Below are positions 32,781 through 43,485 of a DNA stretch of 64,000 nt, piece by piece. The position numbers were made by a program, and so were the translations under genes. The DNA is from Calorimonas adulescens. GTDB taxonomy: Bacteria > Bacillota > Thermoanaerobacteria > Thermoanaerobacterales > UBA4877. The stretch spans positions 1 through 64,000 of the forward strand of contig NZ_VTPS01000010.1 in the NCBI RefSeq assembly GCF_008274215.1. The letters are read 5' to 3'. The notes below the pieces were generated by a model that was not told the DNA's origin, searched no databases, and saw nothing but the letters and a program-made list of their open reading frames with translations. The number at the start of each line of letters is the position of its first letter. The stretch's first letter is position 1.

Positions 32781-33929
32781 TTGCATAAAGTACATTATGT
32801 TAAATTTTCGACTATTCTGTACTATCTAGGTATATGTATTTTAATATCTTCAATATTTTTTTGGTTCAGACTGTTCTGGCGAGATGATAATGCGGTGACT
32901 GCTTCTGCAGTAGACAGCAAACAAAGTTTTTTTACTGATGATCTATTAAAATGTTTTGTCAATACTGCATCTCCCACCATAGAGGTGCTGTATAGAAAGG
33001 GCGGTTTATTACCGGAGTTTGATTTTGAGGTCTCACTTCTTCAATATATGACAAACATAAACCTTAAAGATCCTCTTACAATATTAAAAAATCAAATACC
33101 TGTGCTTGGATTTGTAGATGTGGAGAAAACTATTAACCAGACTGGAAGTACTGAAGTGATAACGGAAGAACCTAAAAGGGAACTGCCAGGAAAAACTGAA
33201 GTTGAGGTTCAAGATAATAAAGAGACAGAAGAGATAAATGAAACCGAAGCTATCTCCGACCAACCGTTAGTCCTTGTATATCACACGCATACCAGAGAGG
33301 CATATATAGGTAAATATAAGGTGGACGATGTCGACAGGACTTTAGACCCGGAATATAACGTGATCAGAGTGGGAGAAGAATTAAAAAAAGAACTGGAGAA
33401 ACGGGGTATACCTGTCATACATGACAAAACAGTATATGACGTACCATATGACAATTCTTACGGACGCTCTAATGCGGGAATTAAAAATATATTAAAGGAG
33501 TATCCTACAATAAAGTATGCCTTTGATGTTCATAGAGACGCCTTTGGTGAAGTAATCACAAAAGATACTCTGAAAGTCCCGAACCCAGATGAAATACCTA
33601 ATAAGTCATTCAGGCAAAAATACATAATGAGCTATGATGGTAAAAAGCTTGCAAGGGTAATGTGGGTTGTTGGTACCAGAAGGACTGAGAACCAAAATGA
33701 GGACTGGCATCTTAACTATGCCTTTACAAAAAAGCTTCACGAAGCCCTAAATGAAAAAGTACCCAATTTGAGTATAGGTGTAGAGACCAAACCATATGGC
33801 AGCTATAATCAGGAGATACTCCCTGATTCAACTTTGGTTGAGATTGGAAGCAACCATAATACAATAGAAGAGGCCTTAAACAGCGTTAGCTATGTGGCAG
33901 ATGCAATAGCGGACGTGATCAAAAAATGA
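32781..33929 (+). CDS. spoIIP: Stage II sporulation protein P
   Basis: A 382-residue SpoIIP with one N-terminal membrane helix (ILYYLGICILISSIFFWF) and a C-terminal amidase/endopeptidase domain: VLVYHTHTREAYIG with the catalytic-type histidines, YAFDVHRDAFG, and TLVEIGSNHNTIEEAL. It cleaves peptidoglycan with SpoIID during engulfment. The start is set at TTG 32781, eight bases after GAGGG; the open frame begins 18 codons earlier without an RBS and within the hairpin. Confidence 0.93.
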   Translation: MHKVHYVKFSTILYYLGICILISSIFFWFRLFWRDDNAVTASAVDSKQSFFTDDLLKCFVNTASPTIEVLYRKGGLLPEFDFEVSLLQYMTNINLKDPLTILKNQIPVLGFVDVEKTINQTGSTEVITEEPKRELPGKTEVEVQDNKETEEINETEAISDQPLVLVYHTHTREAYIGKYKVDDVDRTLDPEYNVIRVGEELKKELEKRGIPVIHDKTVYDVPYDNSYGRSNAGIKNILKEYPTIKYAFDVHRDAFGEVITKDTLKVPNPDEIPNKSFRQKYIMSYDGKKLARVMWVVGTRRTENQNEDWHLNYAFTKKLHEALNEKVPNLSIGVETKPYGSYNQEILPDSTLVEIGSNHNTIEEALNSVSYVADAIADVIKK

Positions 33930-33950
33930 AGGAGAGTAGCTGATGTCTGA

Positions 33951-34184
33951 ATGAGCAGACTGGAACAAAACAGAAAAAATAAATATATATTTAGACGACT
34001 GTTTTTTTATACAGTCTTGGTGTCTGTATGTACATTTTTGAGCCTTATTGTGGTTGACTATTACTTTTATAAGAATATTGACGGGACTGAGACAATTCAC
34101 ATAATAAACGTATTTAGAGCGAATGATGGATTTAACTTTATTCTATTTGGTAGAGAGATATTTCACATACCAGTAACACGGTAG
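33951..34184 (+). CDS. Small membrane protein after spoIIP, function unknown
   Basis: A 77-residue protein: a basic N-terminus (SRLEQNRKNKYIFRR), one transmembrane helix (LFFYTVLVSVCTFLSLIVV) and an extracytoplasmic tail ending in FNFILFGREIFHIP. GGAGAG lies about 15 bases upstream, rather far, so the exact start may differ. It follows spoIIP by 21 bases and could belong to its sporulation unit. I do not recognise a family. Confidence 0.55.
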   Translation: MSRLEQNRKNKYIFRRLFFYTVLVSVCTFLSLIVVDYYFYKNIDGTETIHIINVFRANDGFNFILFGREIFHIPVTR

Positions 34185-34194
34185 TAAAATGAAT

Positions 34195-34507
34195 TAAATT
34201 AATGAAAATATTGGAGCTGTTGCTACTTACTTGTTTACAATTACCTATGGCCAGTTCATTGATCCATATCTGGTTTCCGTGGCATACACCAGGGGCATAC
34301 ACCAGTTCACTGGGCCTGGCTGCTGCTGTTGAGGCGATAAACAATAATCCAAGCATAACCACAGGGCATGCTGTTGCTTATCCTATAGGAGTTATTATTG
34401 TCATACTATTTATAGATTTTGCTCTTGCCGTTCTCAGGATTGATGTAAAAATTGATGTAAAAAAGGAAGGGAAACATATGCTGCTGAAAGGGCAAGTGAG
34501 ACTTTGA
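34195..34507 (+). pseudogene. Relic of an aspartate-alanine-exchanger type transporter
   Basis: One frame reads IGAVATYLFTITYGQFIDPY and VSVAYT; another, joined at about 34293, reads AYTSSLGLAAAVEAINNNPS and then GHAVAYPIGVIIVILFIDFA. The second part matches the AAEx/YidE-YbjL duplicated membrane domain (GALTSTPxLAAA, then GYAIAYPFGVIxVILF). A 12-base sequence repeated with a 13-base period at 34281-34305 causes the frame change: removing one unit joins the two frames into LVSVAYTSSLGLAAA. Both ends of the transporter (normally over 500 residues) are missing. There is no RBS. Confidence 0.72.
34281..34305 (+). repeat. 13-base tandem duplication that breaks the transporter relic
   Basis: GGCATACACCAG occurs at 34281-34292 and again at 34294-34305, one extra G between. 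The net 13-base gain shifts the frame by one. Confidence 0.75.
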
Positions 34508-34586
34508 ATAGGGAAAAGTACAGGAAAAGTTCAGCCGGGTCACTTTCGCCTTTTCTATCGCTTTTTGGGAATGTAGTTTCGATTTA

Positions 34587-34620
34587 ATCAGCCTTACCCA
34601 CTGGGTAAGGCTGATATTTT
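34587..34620 (+). terminator. Terminator upstream of lepA
   Basis: ATCAGCCTTACCC pairs perfectly with GGGTAAGGCTGAT around a three-base loop, followed by ATTTTAT. It separates the sporulation genes and relic from the lepA operon, which has TATAAT at about 34624-34629. Confidence 0.8.
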
Positions 34621-34662
34621 ATGTTATAATATATAATTATAACTAAGAAGGAGAAATCAGGT

Positions 34663-36474
34663 ATGATCTCAGAGAGGCAAAAGAGTATAAGGAATTTTTG
34701 TATAATAGCACATATAGACCATGGAAAATCTACACTGGCGGACAGGCTCATTGAAAAGACAGGAATGCTAACAGAACGGGAAATGCAGGACCAGGTACTG
34801 GATAATATGGACATAGAAAGGGAACGGGGTATAACCATAAAGCTACAGCCTGTAAGGTTGGTTTATAAGAGGTCTGACGGCAATGAATATATATTAAACC
34901 TAATTGATACTCCAGGACATGTGGACTTTACATATGAGGTTTCACGCAGCCTTTCTGCCTGTGAAGGAGCTATCTTGGTCATAGATGCAACCCAGGGTAT
35001 AGAGGCACAGACATTGGCAAACACATATTTAGCCATGGAACATGACCTTACCCTGATTCCTGTGATAAACAAGATAGACCTCCCCAGTGCTCAACCGGAT
35101 ATGGTGAAGGAAGAGATAGAAAACGTCCTTGGAATAGACTCCAGTGAAGCTATTCTGGCTTCTGCGAAGGAGGGAATAGGCATTGATGAAATATTGGAAG
35201 CAATTGTAGAGAAGATACCATATCCTCAAGGGAATGAGGATGCGCCGTTGAGGGCACTGATATTTGATTCTTACTATGACAACTATAAGGGAGCAATTGC
35301 ATTTGTCAGGGTAAAAGAGGGCGTTGTAAAACCTGGTTCAAAGATAAGGATGATGTCTACCGGTAAGGCCTTTGAGGTAACAGAGGTAGGGATTTTCAGG
35401 CCAAAGGCTATGCCATGCGATGAACTCAGGGCGGGAGATGTTGGCTATATTGCAGCTAGCATTAAAAATGTTTCTGATACCCGTGTGGGAGATACCATAA
35501 CTGATGATGAAAATCCTGCATCTGAGCCGCTTCCTGGTTTCAGGAAAATACCACCCATGGTGTTTTCAAGTATTTACCCATCTGACAGCAGCAGGTATGA
35601 AGATTTAAAGGCGGCCCTTGAAAAGCTTCAACTTAATGATGCCTCTTTAGTGTTTGAACCAGATAACTCCATAGCTCTTGGTTTTGGTTTTAGGTGTGGT
35701 TTTCTTGGGCTTCTGCATATGGAGATAGTCCAGGAACGACTGGAGCGGGAATACGATATGGACCTTATTACCACCGCCCCCAGCGTTGTTTACAAGGTCA
35801 CTAAAACAAATGGGGAAGTTTTATACCTAGATAATCCGACCAATTTTCCAAGCCCTACGGAAATAGAAAAAATGGAGGAGCCTATTGCAGACGCTACAAT
35901 AATGCTCCCCAAGGAATATGTGGGCCCTATTATGGATCTTTGCCAGGAACGGAGAGGAACATACAAGGGTATGCAGTATCTTGACGAAAAGAGGGTTATC
36001 CTTGAGTATGAGCTGCCTTTAAATGAGATTATATTTGACTTTTTTGACGCATTAAAGTCCCGCTCAAGGGGATACGCATCGCTGGATTATGAGCTTAAAG
36101 GGTATAAGGAATCATCCCTTGTAAAGTTGGATATCCTTGTGAATGGTGAAGTGGTGGATGCTCTTTCCCTTATTGTTCATAAGGATAAAGCCTATGAAAG
36201 GGCAAGAAAAATTGCAGTTAAGCTGAAAGAGTCTATACCAAGGCAGCTTTTTGAGATACCTATACAGGCAGCCATTGGATCTAAGATAATTGCAAGGGAG
36301 ACGGTAAAGGCCCTGAGAAAAGATGTGCTTGCTAAGTGTTATGGTGGTGACGTATCAAGAAAGAAAAAGCTATTAGAAAAACAAAAAGAGGGTAAAAAGC
36401 GTATGAGAAAAATTGGGGAAGTGGATATACCACAGGAGGCATTCATGTCTGTATTAAAGATTGGTGATGAATGA
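34663..36474 (+). CDS. lepA: Elongation factor 4 (LepA), translational GTPase
   Basis: A 603-residue LepA. G1 is [17 protein letters not shown]2 [10 protein letters not shown]3 DTPGHVDF and G4 NKIDLPSA; the LepA-specific C-terminal domain carries YQxx-type basic [16 protein letters not shown]. It acts on the ribosome, affecting back-translocation or initiation. AAGGAGAAATC precedes the ATG. Its stop overlaps the hemW start. Confidence 0.96.
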   Translation: MISERQKSIRNFCIIAHIDHGKSTLADRLIEKTGMLTEREMQDQVLDNMDIERERGITIKLQPVRLVYKRSDGNEYILNLIDTPGHVDFTYEVSRSLSACEGAILVIDATQGIEAQTLANTYLAMEHDLTLIPVINKIDLPSAQPDMVKEEIENVLGIDSSEAILASAKEGIGIDEILEAIVEKIPYPQGNEDAPLRALIFDSYYDNYKGAIAFVRVKEGVVKPGSKIRMMSTGKAFEVTEVGIFRPKAMPCDELRAGDVGYIAASIKNVSDTRVGDTITDDENPASEPLPGFRKIPPMVFSSIYPSDSSRYEDLKAALEKLQLNDASLVFEPDNSIALGFGFRCGFLGLLHMEIVQERLEREYDMDLITTAPSVVYKVTKTNGEVLYLDNPTNFPSPTEIEKMEEPIADATIMLPKEYVGPIMDLCQERRGTYKGMQYLDEKRVILEYELPLNEIIFDFFDALKSRSRGYASLDYELKGYKESSLVKLDILVNGEVVDALSLIVHKDKAYERARKIAVKLKESIPRQLFEIPIQAAIGSKIIARETVKALRKDVLAKCYGGDVSRKKKLLEKQKEGKKRMRKIGEVDIPQEAFMSVLKIGDE

Positions 36475-37601
36475 TGGGGCCAGGCCTTTATGTCCATATA
36501 CCGTTTTGTAAAAGAAAATGCCTTTACTGTGATTTTAACTCATACCAGTCAAAAGAGTATTTAATAGATGATTATATAGACGCTGTTTTAAAGGAGGCAG
36601 ACCTGTATCCCAATGAAAACGGCAATATAGAGACAGTATTTATAGGTGGAGGCACTCCTACAGTCTTATCCTCAAAGCAACTTCTAAAATTGATTGGCGG
36701 TTTGCGAGATAAGTTTGGTATAAGGGACAATGTAGAGTTTACGGTAGAAGCAAACCCCGGGACTGTGGATAGAGATAAGCTTAGCCTTTTGAGGGATTTA
36801 GGGGTGAACCGTTTGAGTTTCGGGGTGCAGTCCATGGATGACAGACTTCTTAAGATATTGGGAAGAATACATGATGTTTGTGATTTTATGGAAAATTTTA
36901 ATGAGGCTAAAAAACTTGGTTTTGATAACATAAATGTTGACCTGATGTTTGGAATTCCTGGCCAGGCCTTGTATGGTTGGATTAAAACTTTAGAAGAAGT
37001 AGTATCTTTACAGCCAGAACATATATCCTGTTACGGACTTATGATAGAGGAGGGTACCCCATACTACAAAATGTATAAAGACAATAGACTTTCACTACCC
37101 GATGAAGACACAGAAAGAGAGATGTACTGGAAAGCTGTACAAATGTTAGAGAGTAATGGATATCTTCATTATGAAATTTCCAACTTTGCTAAAAAGGGGT
37201 ATGAGTGCAGACACAACATAATTTATTGGTGTGATAAGCCGTATATAGGATTGGGTGCGGGTGCCCATACTTATTATAAAGACTATCGGTTTGCTAATGA
37301 ACTGATTCCCGAAAAGTATATAGAGTTTATCAGAAATAACGATAATGCGTTTACACAAAGGGAATATATTGATAAAAGGAATGAAATGGCGGAATTTATG
37401 TTTATGGGTCTCAGGCTTATAAATGGAATTAAATTAAAAGAATTTGAAGATAGATTTGGTGTATCATTGTATAATGCCTATGACAATAGAATAGCTAAGT
37501 TATTGAAATTTGGTTTGATAGAACTTCAGGATGATAGGGTATATTTGACAAAAAAAGGTATAGACCTATCCAATCAGGTATTTATGGAGTTTATGAATTG
37601 A
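36471..37601 (+). CDS. hemW: HemW, radical SAM heme chaperone-like protein
   Basis: A 376-residue radical SAM protein with [18 protein letters not shown] (C-x3-C-x2-C), the [13 protein letters not shown] block and the HemW C-terminal domain. It lacks the extra N-terminal region and fourth cysteine of true coproporphyrinogen dehydrogenase HemN, so it is HemW-like; HemW binds heme and delivers it to proteins. It is next to lepA in the conserved lepA-hemW-hrcA order. ATG 36471 overlaps the lepA stop; 36474 is also possible. Confidence 0.92.
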   Translation: MMGPGLYVHIPFCKRKCLYCDFNSYQSKEYLIDDYIDAVLKEADLYPNENGNIETVFIGGGTPTVLSSKQLLKLIGGLRDKFGIRDNVEFTVEANPGTVDRDKLSLLRDLGVNRLSFGVQSMDDRLLKILGRIHDVCDFMENFNEAKKLGFDNINVDLMFGIPGQALYGWIKTLEEVVSLQPEHISCYGLMIEEGTPYYKMYKDNRLSLPDEDTEREMYWKAVQMLESNGYLHYEISNFAKKGYECRHNIIYWCDKPYIGLGAGAHTYYKDYRFANELIPEKYIEFIRNNDNAFTQREYIDKRNEMAEFMFMGLRLINGIKLKEFEDRFGVSLYNAYDNRIAKLLKFGLIELQDDRVYLTKKGIDLSNQVFMEFMN

Positions 37602-37655
37602 TAACATCTATAAACAGCTTTAAGAGCCGATGACATAAGTAACATCAAATTACTA

Positions 37656-37684
37656 TTGACAATTTAAGGATATAGTGATAATCT
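37656..37684 (+). promoter_or_regulatory. Promoter of the hrcA-grpE-dnaK-dnaJ operon
   Basis: TTGACA at 37656-37661, a 17-base spacer and TAATCT at 37679-37684, followed at once by the CIRCE operator. Confidence 0.75.
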
Positions 37685-37696
37685 TATAGTCGTAAA

Positions 37697-37723
37697 TTAG
37701 CACTCAATGATAAGGAGTGCTAA
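37697..37723 (+). promoter_or_regulatory. CIRCE operator (HrcA binding site)
   Basis: TTAGCACTC, nine bases, GAGTGCTAA: a perfect match to the CIRCE consensus. It lies between promoter and hrcA, so HrcA represses its own operon at normal temperature. Confidence 0.97.
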
Positions 37724-37737
37724 CAGGGGTGATGTTT

Positions 37738-38769
37738 ATGATTCTTACAGGCAGAAAAAAGAAAATACTGGAGGCCATCATAGAAGACTATATCACCACT
37801 GCGGAACCTGTAGGGTCAAGGACACTGGCCAAAAATTACAACCTCGGGATAAGTCCGGCAACTATCCGAAATGAGATGTCTGACCTCGAAGAAATGGGAT
37901 ATCTTGAGCAGCCACACACATCGGCTGGCAGGATACCATCAGATAGAGGTTATAGGGCCTATGTGAATGAAATACTTACAAACAGACACAAAAACCGTAC
38001 AGGAGAAGGTATTTTATATTTGCGGAGTTTAAATAATGGTGGAATAGAAAAACTGCTTAAAGAGGTACTGAAAATAATATCTGATGTTACTGAATACACT
38101 TCTATAGCTCTTACACCGTACACTGTAGAACGCACAATAAAACAGGTTGAATTTTTACAATTTAATGATTATTCGGCGGTTGTTGTCCTTGTAACTGACT
38201 CGGGGGCGATCAAAAGTACTATTGTAAAGTTTAGTAATGTCATCAGTTCAAAAATGATTGATACTTTGAATTTACATTTTAACCGTTTGCTCAAAGGTCA
38301 AAGCTTAGATAAAATCGATGAAAAAACAGTAGAAGAAATTAGGCGATCTATAAATTTACCCATTGATGTGGGTTGGCTTGTAGATGTTATCAAAAATTCA
38401 TTGATTTCAGATGTTGAAACCGAGATCCTGTTAGAAGGAACAACAAATTTCTTTAAATTTCCCGAATATAGGGATATTGATAGAGTCAAGACTATTCTAT
38501 CATTCTTTGAAGACACAAAGATGATTGTTGAGATGCTTATGCCGTATGTAAACGACGATATCAGTATAACAATTGGCAGTGAGAACAAATTTGATGAGGT
38601 TAAGGATTGTAGTATTATTACAGTTACTTATAACATAAAAGGGAAAAATGCAGGTGCTATAAGTATAATAGGCCCAAAAAGGATGAATTACGACAAGGTA
38701 ATAAATATAATGGACGAGGTGGGGGTTAGACTTAACCGGATATTAACGGACTATTTATATGGTGAATGA
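37738..38769 (+). CDS. hrcA: Heat-inducible transcription repressor HrcA
   Basis: A 343-residue HrcA: N-terminal winged helix with TAEPVGSRTLAKNYNLGISPATIRNEM read in order and the LEQPHTSAGRIPSDRGYR wing, then a GAF-like region. It represses through the CIRCE site upstream and needs GroEL for activity. The ATG at 37738 is seven bases after GGGGTG; an earlier in-frame GTG lies inside the operator and is unlikely. Confidence 0.96.
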   Translation: MILTGRKKKILEAIIEDYITTAEPVGSRTLAKNYNLGISPATIRNEMSDLEEMGYLEQPHTSAGRIPSDRGYRAYVNEILTNRHKNRTGEGILYLRSLNNGGIEKLLKEVLKIISDVTEYTSIALTPYTVERTIKQVEFLQFNDYSAVVVLVTDSGAIKSTIVKFSNVISSKMIDTLNLHFNRLLKGQSLDKIDEKTVEEIRRSINLPIDVGWLVDVIKNSLISDVETEILLEGTTNFFKFPEYRDIDRVKTILSFFEDTKMIVEMLMPYVNDDISITIGSENKFDEVKDCSIITVTYNIKGKNAGAISIIGPKRMNYDKVINIMDEVGVRLNRILTDYLYGE

Positions 38770-38780
38770 GGTGATATAAG

Positions 38781-39332
38781 GTGGAAAATGAAATAAATGC
38801 TGAAGTAACCCAGAATGATAACAACACTAAAGAACAGAATAATGAAGAGATGGCTGGTATTGTAGGTGAACTCAACAACTTAAAGAAAGAAAATGAAGGC
38901 TTAAAGAAACAATTAGATGAATATGAAAACATGCTAAAAAGAGCGATGGCTGACTATGATAACTATAAAAAACGCGTGGAAAGAGAAAGGGAAGACATAC
39001 AGCGTTATTCCAATGAGAAGCTTATTATTGATTTATTACCAATAATTGACAATATGGAAAGGGCAATTGAATCTTTTAAGGATAATGAGACATTCAAGGA
39101 TTACTATGATGGGATGAGGATTGTTCTAAATCAGTTATATAAGGTCCTGGAAAAGTATGATGTTAAGGAAATACAGGCCTTAGGAGAGGAGTTTAATCCA
39201 TATCTTCACCACGCTATAGCACAGGTGGAAGATGATGAACATAAGAGTAATACGGTCGTGGAGGTATTATTAAAAGGATACACACTGAAGGACAAGGTAA
39301 TCAGACCTAGTTTGGTGAAAGTAGCTAAATAA
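38781..39332 (+). CDS. grpE: Nucleotide exchange factor GrpE
   Basis: A 183-residue GrpE. An acidic N-terminus and coiled coil (about 30-65) precede RAMADYDNYKKRVERER and the C-terminal EEFNPYLHHAIAQVED and VIRPSLVKVAK blocks. It releases ADP from DnaK. GTG start, with GAGGTGAT eight bases upstream. Confidence 0.95.
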   Translation: MENEINAEVTQNDNNTKEQNNEEMAGIVGELNNLKKENEGLKKQLDEYENMLKRAMADYDNYKKRVEREREDIQRYSNEKLIIDLLPIIDNMERAIESFKDNETFKDYYDGMRIVLNQLYKVLEKYDVKEIQALGEEFNPYLHHAIAQVEDDEHKSNTVVEVLLKGYTLKDKVIRPSLVKVAK

Positions 39333-39350
39333 AAAGGAGGTTATATAATT

Positions 39351-41162
39351 ATGGGAAAAGTAATTGGCATTGATCTGGGTACAACTTTTTCTTGTATGGC
39401 GGTTATGGAAGGAGGCCAGCCAGTTGTCATTCCAAATGCTGAGGGTGCAAGGACTACACCTTCAGTGGTGGCATTCACCAAAGAAGGTGAGATACTTGTG
39501 GGCCAGGTTGCACGAAGGCAGGCCATAGTGAATCCCGAGCGCACGGTCATGTCCATAAAAAGGCATATGGGTTCAGATTATAAAGTAAAAATTGATAATA
39601 AGGAGTATACGCCACAGCAGATATCAGCATATATATTAATGAAGCTTAAAAGGGATGCAGAAGCATATTTAGGTGAAAAAATAACCCAGGCTGTTATAAC
39701 TGTACCAGCCTATTTTAATGATAGCCAAAGACAGGCTACAAAAGACGCTGGAAGAATAGCTGGACTTGAAGTATTGAGAATAATCAATGAGCCTACAGCA
39801 GCATCTTTGGCGTATGGGCTTGATAAAGAGGGTACTCATAAGATAATGGTTTATGACCTTGGTGGCGGTACCTTTGATGTTTCCATTCTTGAAATTGGAG
39901 AGGGTGTTTTTGAGGTCCTGGCTACCAGTGGTAATAATCACCTTGGCGGTGATGATTTTGACCAAAGGATAATGGATTGGCTTGTTCAGGAATTTAAAGC
40001 AGAGACAGGGATAGACCTTAAGAACGATAAAATGGCACTTCAGAGATTGAAGGAGGCTGCTGAAAAGGCCAAAATTGAGCTTTCTACGCTTACCACAACT
40101 GAAATAAATCTGCCATTTATAAGTGCAGATGCCAATGGGCCAAAACATCTTACAAGGACACTTACAAGGGCAAAGTTTGAACAGCTTATATCTGACCTTG
40201 TTGAATCTACAGAGGGACCGGTAAGACAGGCTTTAAATGATGCTGGACTTACACCTGTTCAGATTGACAGAGTTCTTCTTGTTGGTGGTTCTACCCGTAT
40301 ACCTTATGTTCAGGAAACCGTAAAGAGAATTATGGGCAAGGAGCCCTCAAAAGGTATAAATCCTGACGAATGTGTTGCTATAGGTGCAGCAATCCAGGGG
40401 GCAGTATTGTCTGGCGAAGTTAAGGATATAGTTCTTCTTGACGTTACACCTCTATCCCTTGGTATTGAAACTTTAGGTGGTGTATTTACTAAGATTATTG
40501 AAAGAAATACCACAATACCAACGAAGAAAAGCCAAATATTCACCACTGCTGCTGATGGCCAGACCAGTGTTGAGATACATGTGCTACAGGGCGAAAGGGC
40601 TATGGCAAGGGACAATAAGACTCTCGGCAGGTTTGTGCTTGATGGCATTCCACCTGCTCCAAGGGGTGTACCGCAGATAGAGGTTACATTTGATATAGAT
40701 GCCAATGGTATAGTGCATGTTTCGGCTAAGGATTTGGGAACAGGTAAAGAACAACACATTACAATCACCTCTACAACCAATTTGACGGAAGAAGAAATTA
40801 AGAGAATGCAGGACGAAGCCAGAAAATATGAAGAAGAAGACAAAAAACGAAGAGAGGCAATTGAGGTCAAAAACCAGGCTGATTCTCTAATATATCAGGC
40901 TGAAAAGACATTAAAGGATTATGGTGATAAAGCTACGCAAGCAGAGAAAGATGAGGTAAATAATAAGATTAATGAACTTAAAAAAGTGCTGGACAGTGAA
41001 AATGTAGATGATATTAAAAAGGCTTCAGAAGAATTATCAAAAGCTGTTTATAACATTACAGCAAGACTTTACAGTCAAACCAATCCTAACCAGGGTGCAC
41101 AGGGCCAGGGTGGCGGTAACCAGGGAGGAGAGAATATAAACGGTGACTATAAAGTAGAATAA
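39351..41162 (+). CDS. dnaK: Chaperone DnaK (Hsp70)
   Basis: A 603-residue Hsp70. It opens [17 protein letters not shown], with [13 protein letters not shown] and the [14 protein letters not shown] ATPase signatures, then the substrate-binding domain with [15 protein letters not shown] and a Gly/Gln-rich tail. It folds nascent and stressed proteins with GrpE and DnaJ. AAAAGGAGG precedes the ATG. Confidence 0.97.
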   Translation: MGKVIGIDLGTTFSCMAVMEGGQPVVIPNAEGARTTPSVVAFTKEGEILVGQVARRQAIVNPERTVMSIKRHMGSDYKVKIDNKEYTPQQISAYILMKLKRDAEAYLGEKITQAVITVPAYFNDSQRQATKDAGRIAGLEVLRIINEPTAASLAYGLDKEGTHKIMVYDLGGGTFDVSILEIGEGVFEVLATSGNNHLGGDDFDQRIMDWLVQEFKAETGIDLKNDKMALQRLKEAAEKAKIELSTLTTTEINLPFISADANGPKHLTRTLTRAKFEQLISDLVESTEGPVRQALNDAGLTPVQIDRVLLVGGSTRIPYVQETVKRIMGKEPSKGINPDECVAIGAAIQGAVLSGEVKDIVLLDVTPLSLGIETLGGVFTKIIERNTTIPTKKSQIFTTAADGQTSVEIHVLQGERAMARDNKTLGRFVLDGIPPAPRGVPQIEVTFDIDANGIVHVSAKDLGTGKEQHITITSTTNLTEEEIKRMQDEARKYEEEDKKRREAIEVKNQADSLIYQAEKTLKDYGDKATQAEKDEVNNKINELKKVLDSENVDDIKKASEELSKAVYNITARLYSQTNPNQGAQGQGGGNQGGENINGDYKVE

Positions 41163-41169
41163 GAGTGTA

Positions 41170-41204
41170 TGCCAAAGCCAGGCAAAGGCTTTGGCATTTA
41201 GGTT
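41170..41204 (+). terminator. Hairpin between dnaK and dnaJ (possible attenuator)
   Basis: TGCCAAAGCC pairs perfectly with GGCTTTGGCA around AGGCAAA-type loop bases, followed by TTTAGGTTTT. The T tail is imperfect, so partial termination or 3'-end protection of dnaK mRNA is possible. Confidence 0.6.
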
Positions 41205-41224
41205 TTAGTGGAAGGTGGTGAAAA

Positions 41225-42367
41225 ATGGCCGAGAAGGACTATTATGAGATTTTAGGCATAAGCAGAGATGCCACCGAAGATGATATAAAAAGAGCGTACA
41301 GGAATCTGGCCAAAAAGTATCATCCAGATCTTCACCCTGGGGACAAAGAGGCTGAACAGCGGTTCAAAGAGATTAACGAGGCCTATGAAGTATTAAGTAA
41401 CCCGGAAAAAAAGGCGCAATATGATAGATTTGGAAGTTCAGCATTTAACGGTCAGGGCTTCAACTCGGACGACTTTGGTGGTTTTGATTTTAGAGGATTT
41501 GGTGGTAATCCTTTTAATGATATTTTTGATATGTTTTTTGGAGAAGACTTCATGGGAAGACGGAGAGAGACAGGCCCTGTACGAGGTAGGGACATAAGGG
41601 AAGAGCTGGTTTTGACATTTGAGGAGGCAGCTTTTGGAACAGAAAAAACTTTTGAGTTAACCAGGTGGGAGACATGCAGTGTATGTCATGGTACCAAAAC
41701 TAAGCAGGGTTCAAGTCCACAGACATGTCCTCAATGCGGTGGTTCGGGGCAAATAAGAAATGTGAGACAGACCCCTTTAGGAAGCATGACAACAATAACA
41801 ACGTGTCCCAGATGTCATGGCGAGGGAAAGATAATTACTGATCCGTGTCCAGAGTGCAAGGGGACAGGAAAGGTTAAAAGGACCAGGAGAGTAACAGTAA
41901 AAGTACCGGCAGGAGTGGATACCGGTCATGTTATGACGCTACGTGGTGAAGGTGAACCAGGAGAAAAAGGAGGTCCTCCAGGAGACCTTTTCTTGAACAT
42001 TACGGTTAAACCACATCCTATTTTCAAAAGGAATGGTTTCGATATATATGTCAACCTGAAGGTTTCAATGTTTAAGGCAGCATTGGGTGGAGAGGTAGAG
42101 ATACCAACGCTTGATGGTAAGATAAAATACAATTTGCCGGAGGGTACGCAGCCTGGAGATCAAATAAGATTGAAGGGTAAAGGTGTAAATAAGCTTAGAG
42201 GTTACGGCAGAGGAGACGAAATTGTAACTATAGAGGTAACTATTCCAAAACTTACAGAGAAACAAAAACAGCTTTTACGGGAAATAGAAAACGGTAGTAT
42301 AAAAACAGAGAAAAATGAAGATAAATCTTTCTTTAAAAAGATGAAGGATACTTTTGGGGGGTTGTAA
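41225..42367 (+). CDS. dnaJ: Chaperone DnaJ (Hsp40)
   Basis: A 380-residue type-I DnaJ: J domain with the HPD motif in [11 protein letters not shown], a Gly/Phe-rich linker (about 75-110), four zinc knuckles ([32 protein letters not shown]) and the C-terminal substrate domain. It stimulates DnaK ATPase. GGAAGGTGG precedes the ATG. Confidence 0.97.
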   Translation: MAEKDYYEILGISRDATEDDIKRAYRNLAKKYHPDLHPGDKEAEQRFKEINEAYEVLSNPEKKAQYDRFGSSAFNGQGFNSDDFGGFDFRGFGGNPFNDIFDMFFGEDFMGRRRETGPVRGRDIREELVLTFEEAAFGTEKTFELTRWETCSVCHGTKTKQGSSPQTCPQCGGSGQIRNVRQTPLGSMTTITTCPRCHGEGKIITDPCPECKGTGKVKRTRRVTVKVPAGVDTGHVMTLRGEGEPGEKGGPPGDLFLNITVKPHPIFKRNGFDIYVNLKVSMFKAALGGEVEIPTLDGKIKYNLPEGTQPGDQIRLKGKGVNKLRGYGRGDEIVTIEVTIPKLTEKQKQLLREIENGSIKTEKNEDKSFFKKMKDTFGGL

Positions 42368-42377
42368 CCCCTCTTTT
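42356..42377 (+). terminator. Weak terminator after dnaJ
   Basis: GGGG and CCCC form a four-pair stem around TTGTAA, followed by TCTTTT. The stem overlaps the end of dnaJ. Confidence 0.45.
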
Positions 42378-42482
42378 AGTATTTTATGCTAAAGTATAAA
42401 AGATAGTAAGAGACTTTAATATGCTTTTTTGTAATTACAAGAAATAGTGGCAACTTCCTGTAGTGTTGTTGACATGCATATA

Positions 42483-42512
42483 TTGACTTGTTGAAGCAAA
42501 ATAAAATATAAT
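42483..42512 (+). promoter_or_regulatory. Promoter of prmA
   Basis: TTGACT at 42483-42488 and TATAAT at 42507-42512 with 18 bases between. Another TTGACA lies slightly upstream. Confidence 0.6.
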
Positions 42513-42545
42513 TAAAATTAAAGTAAACAAAGGAGTGGGTACCAT

Positions 42546-43469
42546 TTGAAGTGGATTGAAATCCAGATTAAGACCAGTAAAGAAGCGGTGGATGCAGTAT
42601 CAAATATTTTGTATGATGCTGGTGCAGAAGGTGTAGTTATAGAGGACAATGATATTGATATTAGTAGTTTTGACTGGGATTATGTTGATGAGAATGTGTT
42701 GGAAAGTCTCCAGGAAGATTCAGTGGCAACAGTCAAAGGATATCTTGCACAAAGTTCATCAGTGCCTGATAAAATCAGCTTAATAAAGGAAAGGGTTAAT
42801 AGGCTTCCTGACTATAACCTGGATAAAGGTCCCGGAAATGTAGAAACCATAGAGGTCGATGATGAGGAGTGGTCAAACTGGAAAAAATATTATAAACCCA
42901 TTAAGATTGGCCCACAAATTGTCATAAAACCAAAATGGGAAAGCTACTTACCTTCGGATACCGAAAAGGTTGTGGAAATTGATCCGGGTATGGCTTTTGG
43001 TACGGGTACCCATGAGACTACTTATATGTGCATTAATGCGCTTCAAAAGTATATAAAAGCAGGTATGGATGTTATCGATGTGGGCTGCGGTTCGGGTATA
43101 CTGGCAATCACTGCAGTGCAGCTTGGGGCAAACAAGGTGATGGCACTGGATAAGGATGAAATGGCCGTTAAGGTTGCCGAAGAAAATATAAGGCTTAACA
43201 GGGTTGAAGATAGGGTTTCAGTCAGGCAAAATAATCTGCTCGATGGCATTGATTTTAAAGGAGACCTTGTGATTGCAAATATAGTTGCTGATGCCATTAT
43301 AAAATTATTACCATGTGTTGGCAACAATTTAAAGGATAAAGGCGTGTTTATAGCCAGTGGTATTATTAAAGAACGCGAAAAAGATGTTATGGGATATGTA
43401 GACAGATGCAATTTTTCCCTTATAGAGAGAATGGAAATGGGGGATTGGGTTACATTGATATTGAACTGA
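42546..43469 (+). CDS. prmA: Ribosomal protein L11 methyltransferase
   Basis: A 307-residue PrmA. The N-terminal substrate domain starts MKWIEIQIKTSKEAVDA; the SAM site is DPGMAFGTGTHETT and VIDVGCGSGILAITAV, with VANIVADAI as motif IV. It methylates L11. TTG start, nine bases after AAGGAGTGGG. The usual neighbour rsmE is absent before mtaB. Confidence 0.95.
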   Translation: MKWIEIQIKTSKEAVDAVSNILYDAGAEGVVIEDNDIDISSFDWDYVDENVLESLQEDSVATVKGYLAQSSSVPDKISLIKERVNRLPDYNLDKGPGNVETIEVDDEEWSNWKKYYKPIKIGPQIVIKPKWESYLPSDTEKVVEIDPGMAFGTGTHETTYMCINALQKYIKAGMDVIDVGCGSGILAITAVQLGANKVMALDKDEMAVKVAEENIRLNRVEDRVSVRQNNLLDGIDFKGDLVIANIVADAIIKLLPCVGNNLKDKGVFIASGIIKEREKDVMGYVDRCNFSLIERMEMGDWVTLILN

Positions 43470-43485
43470 CATGGAGGTATTTATA

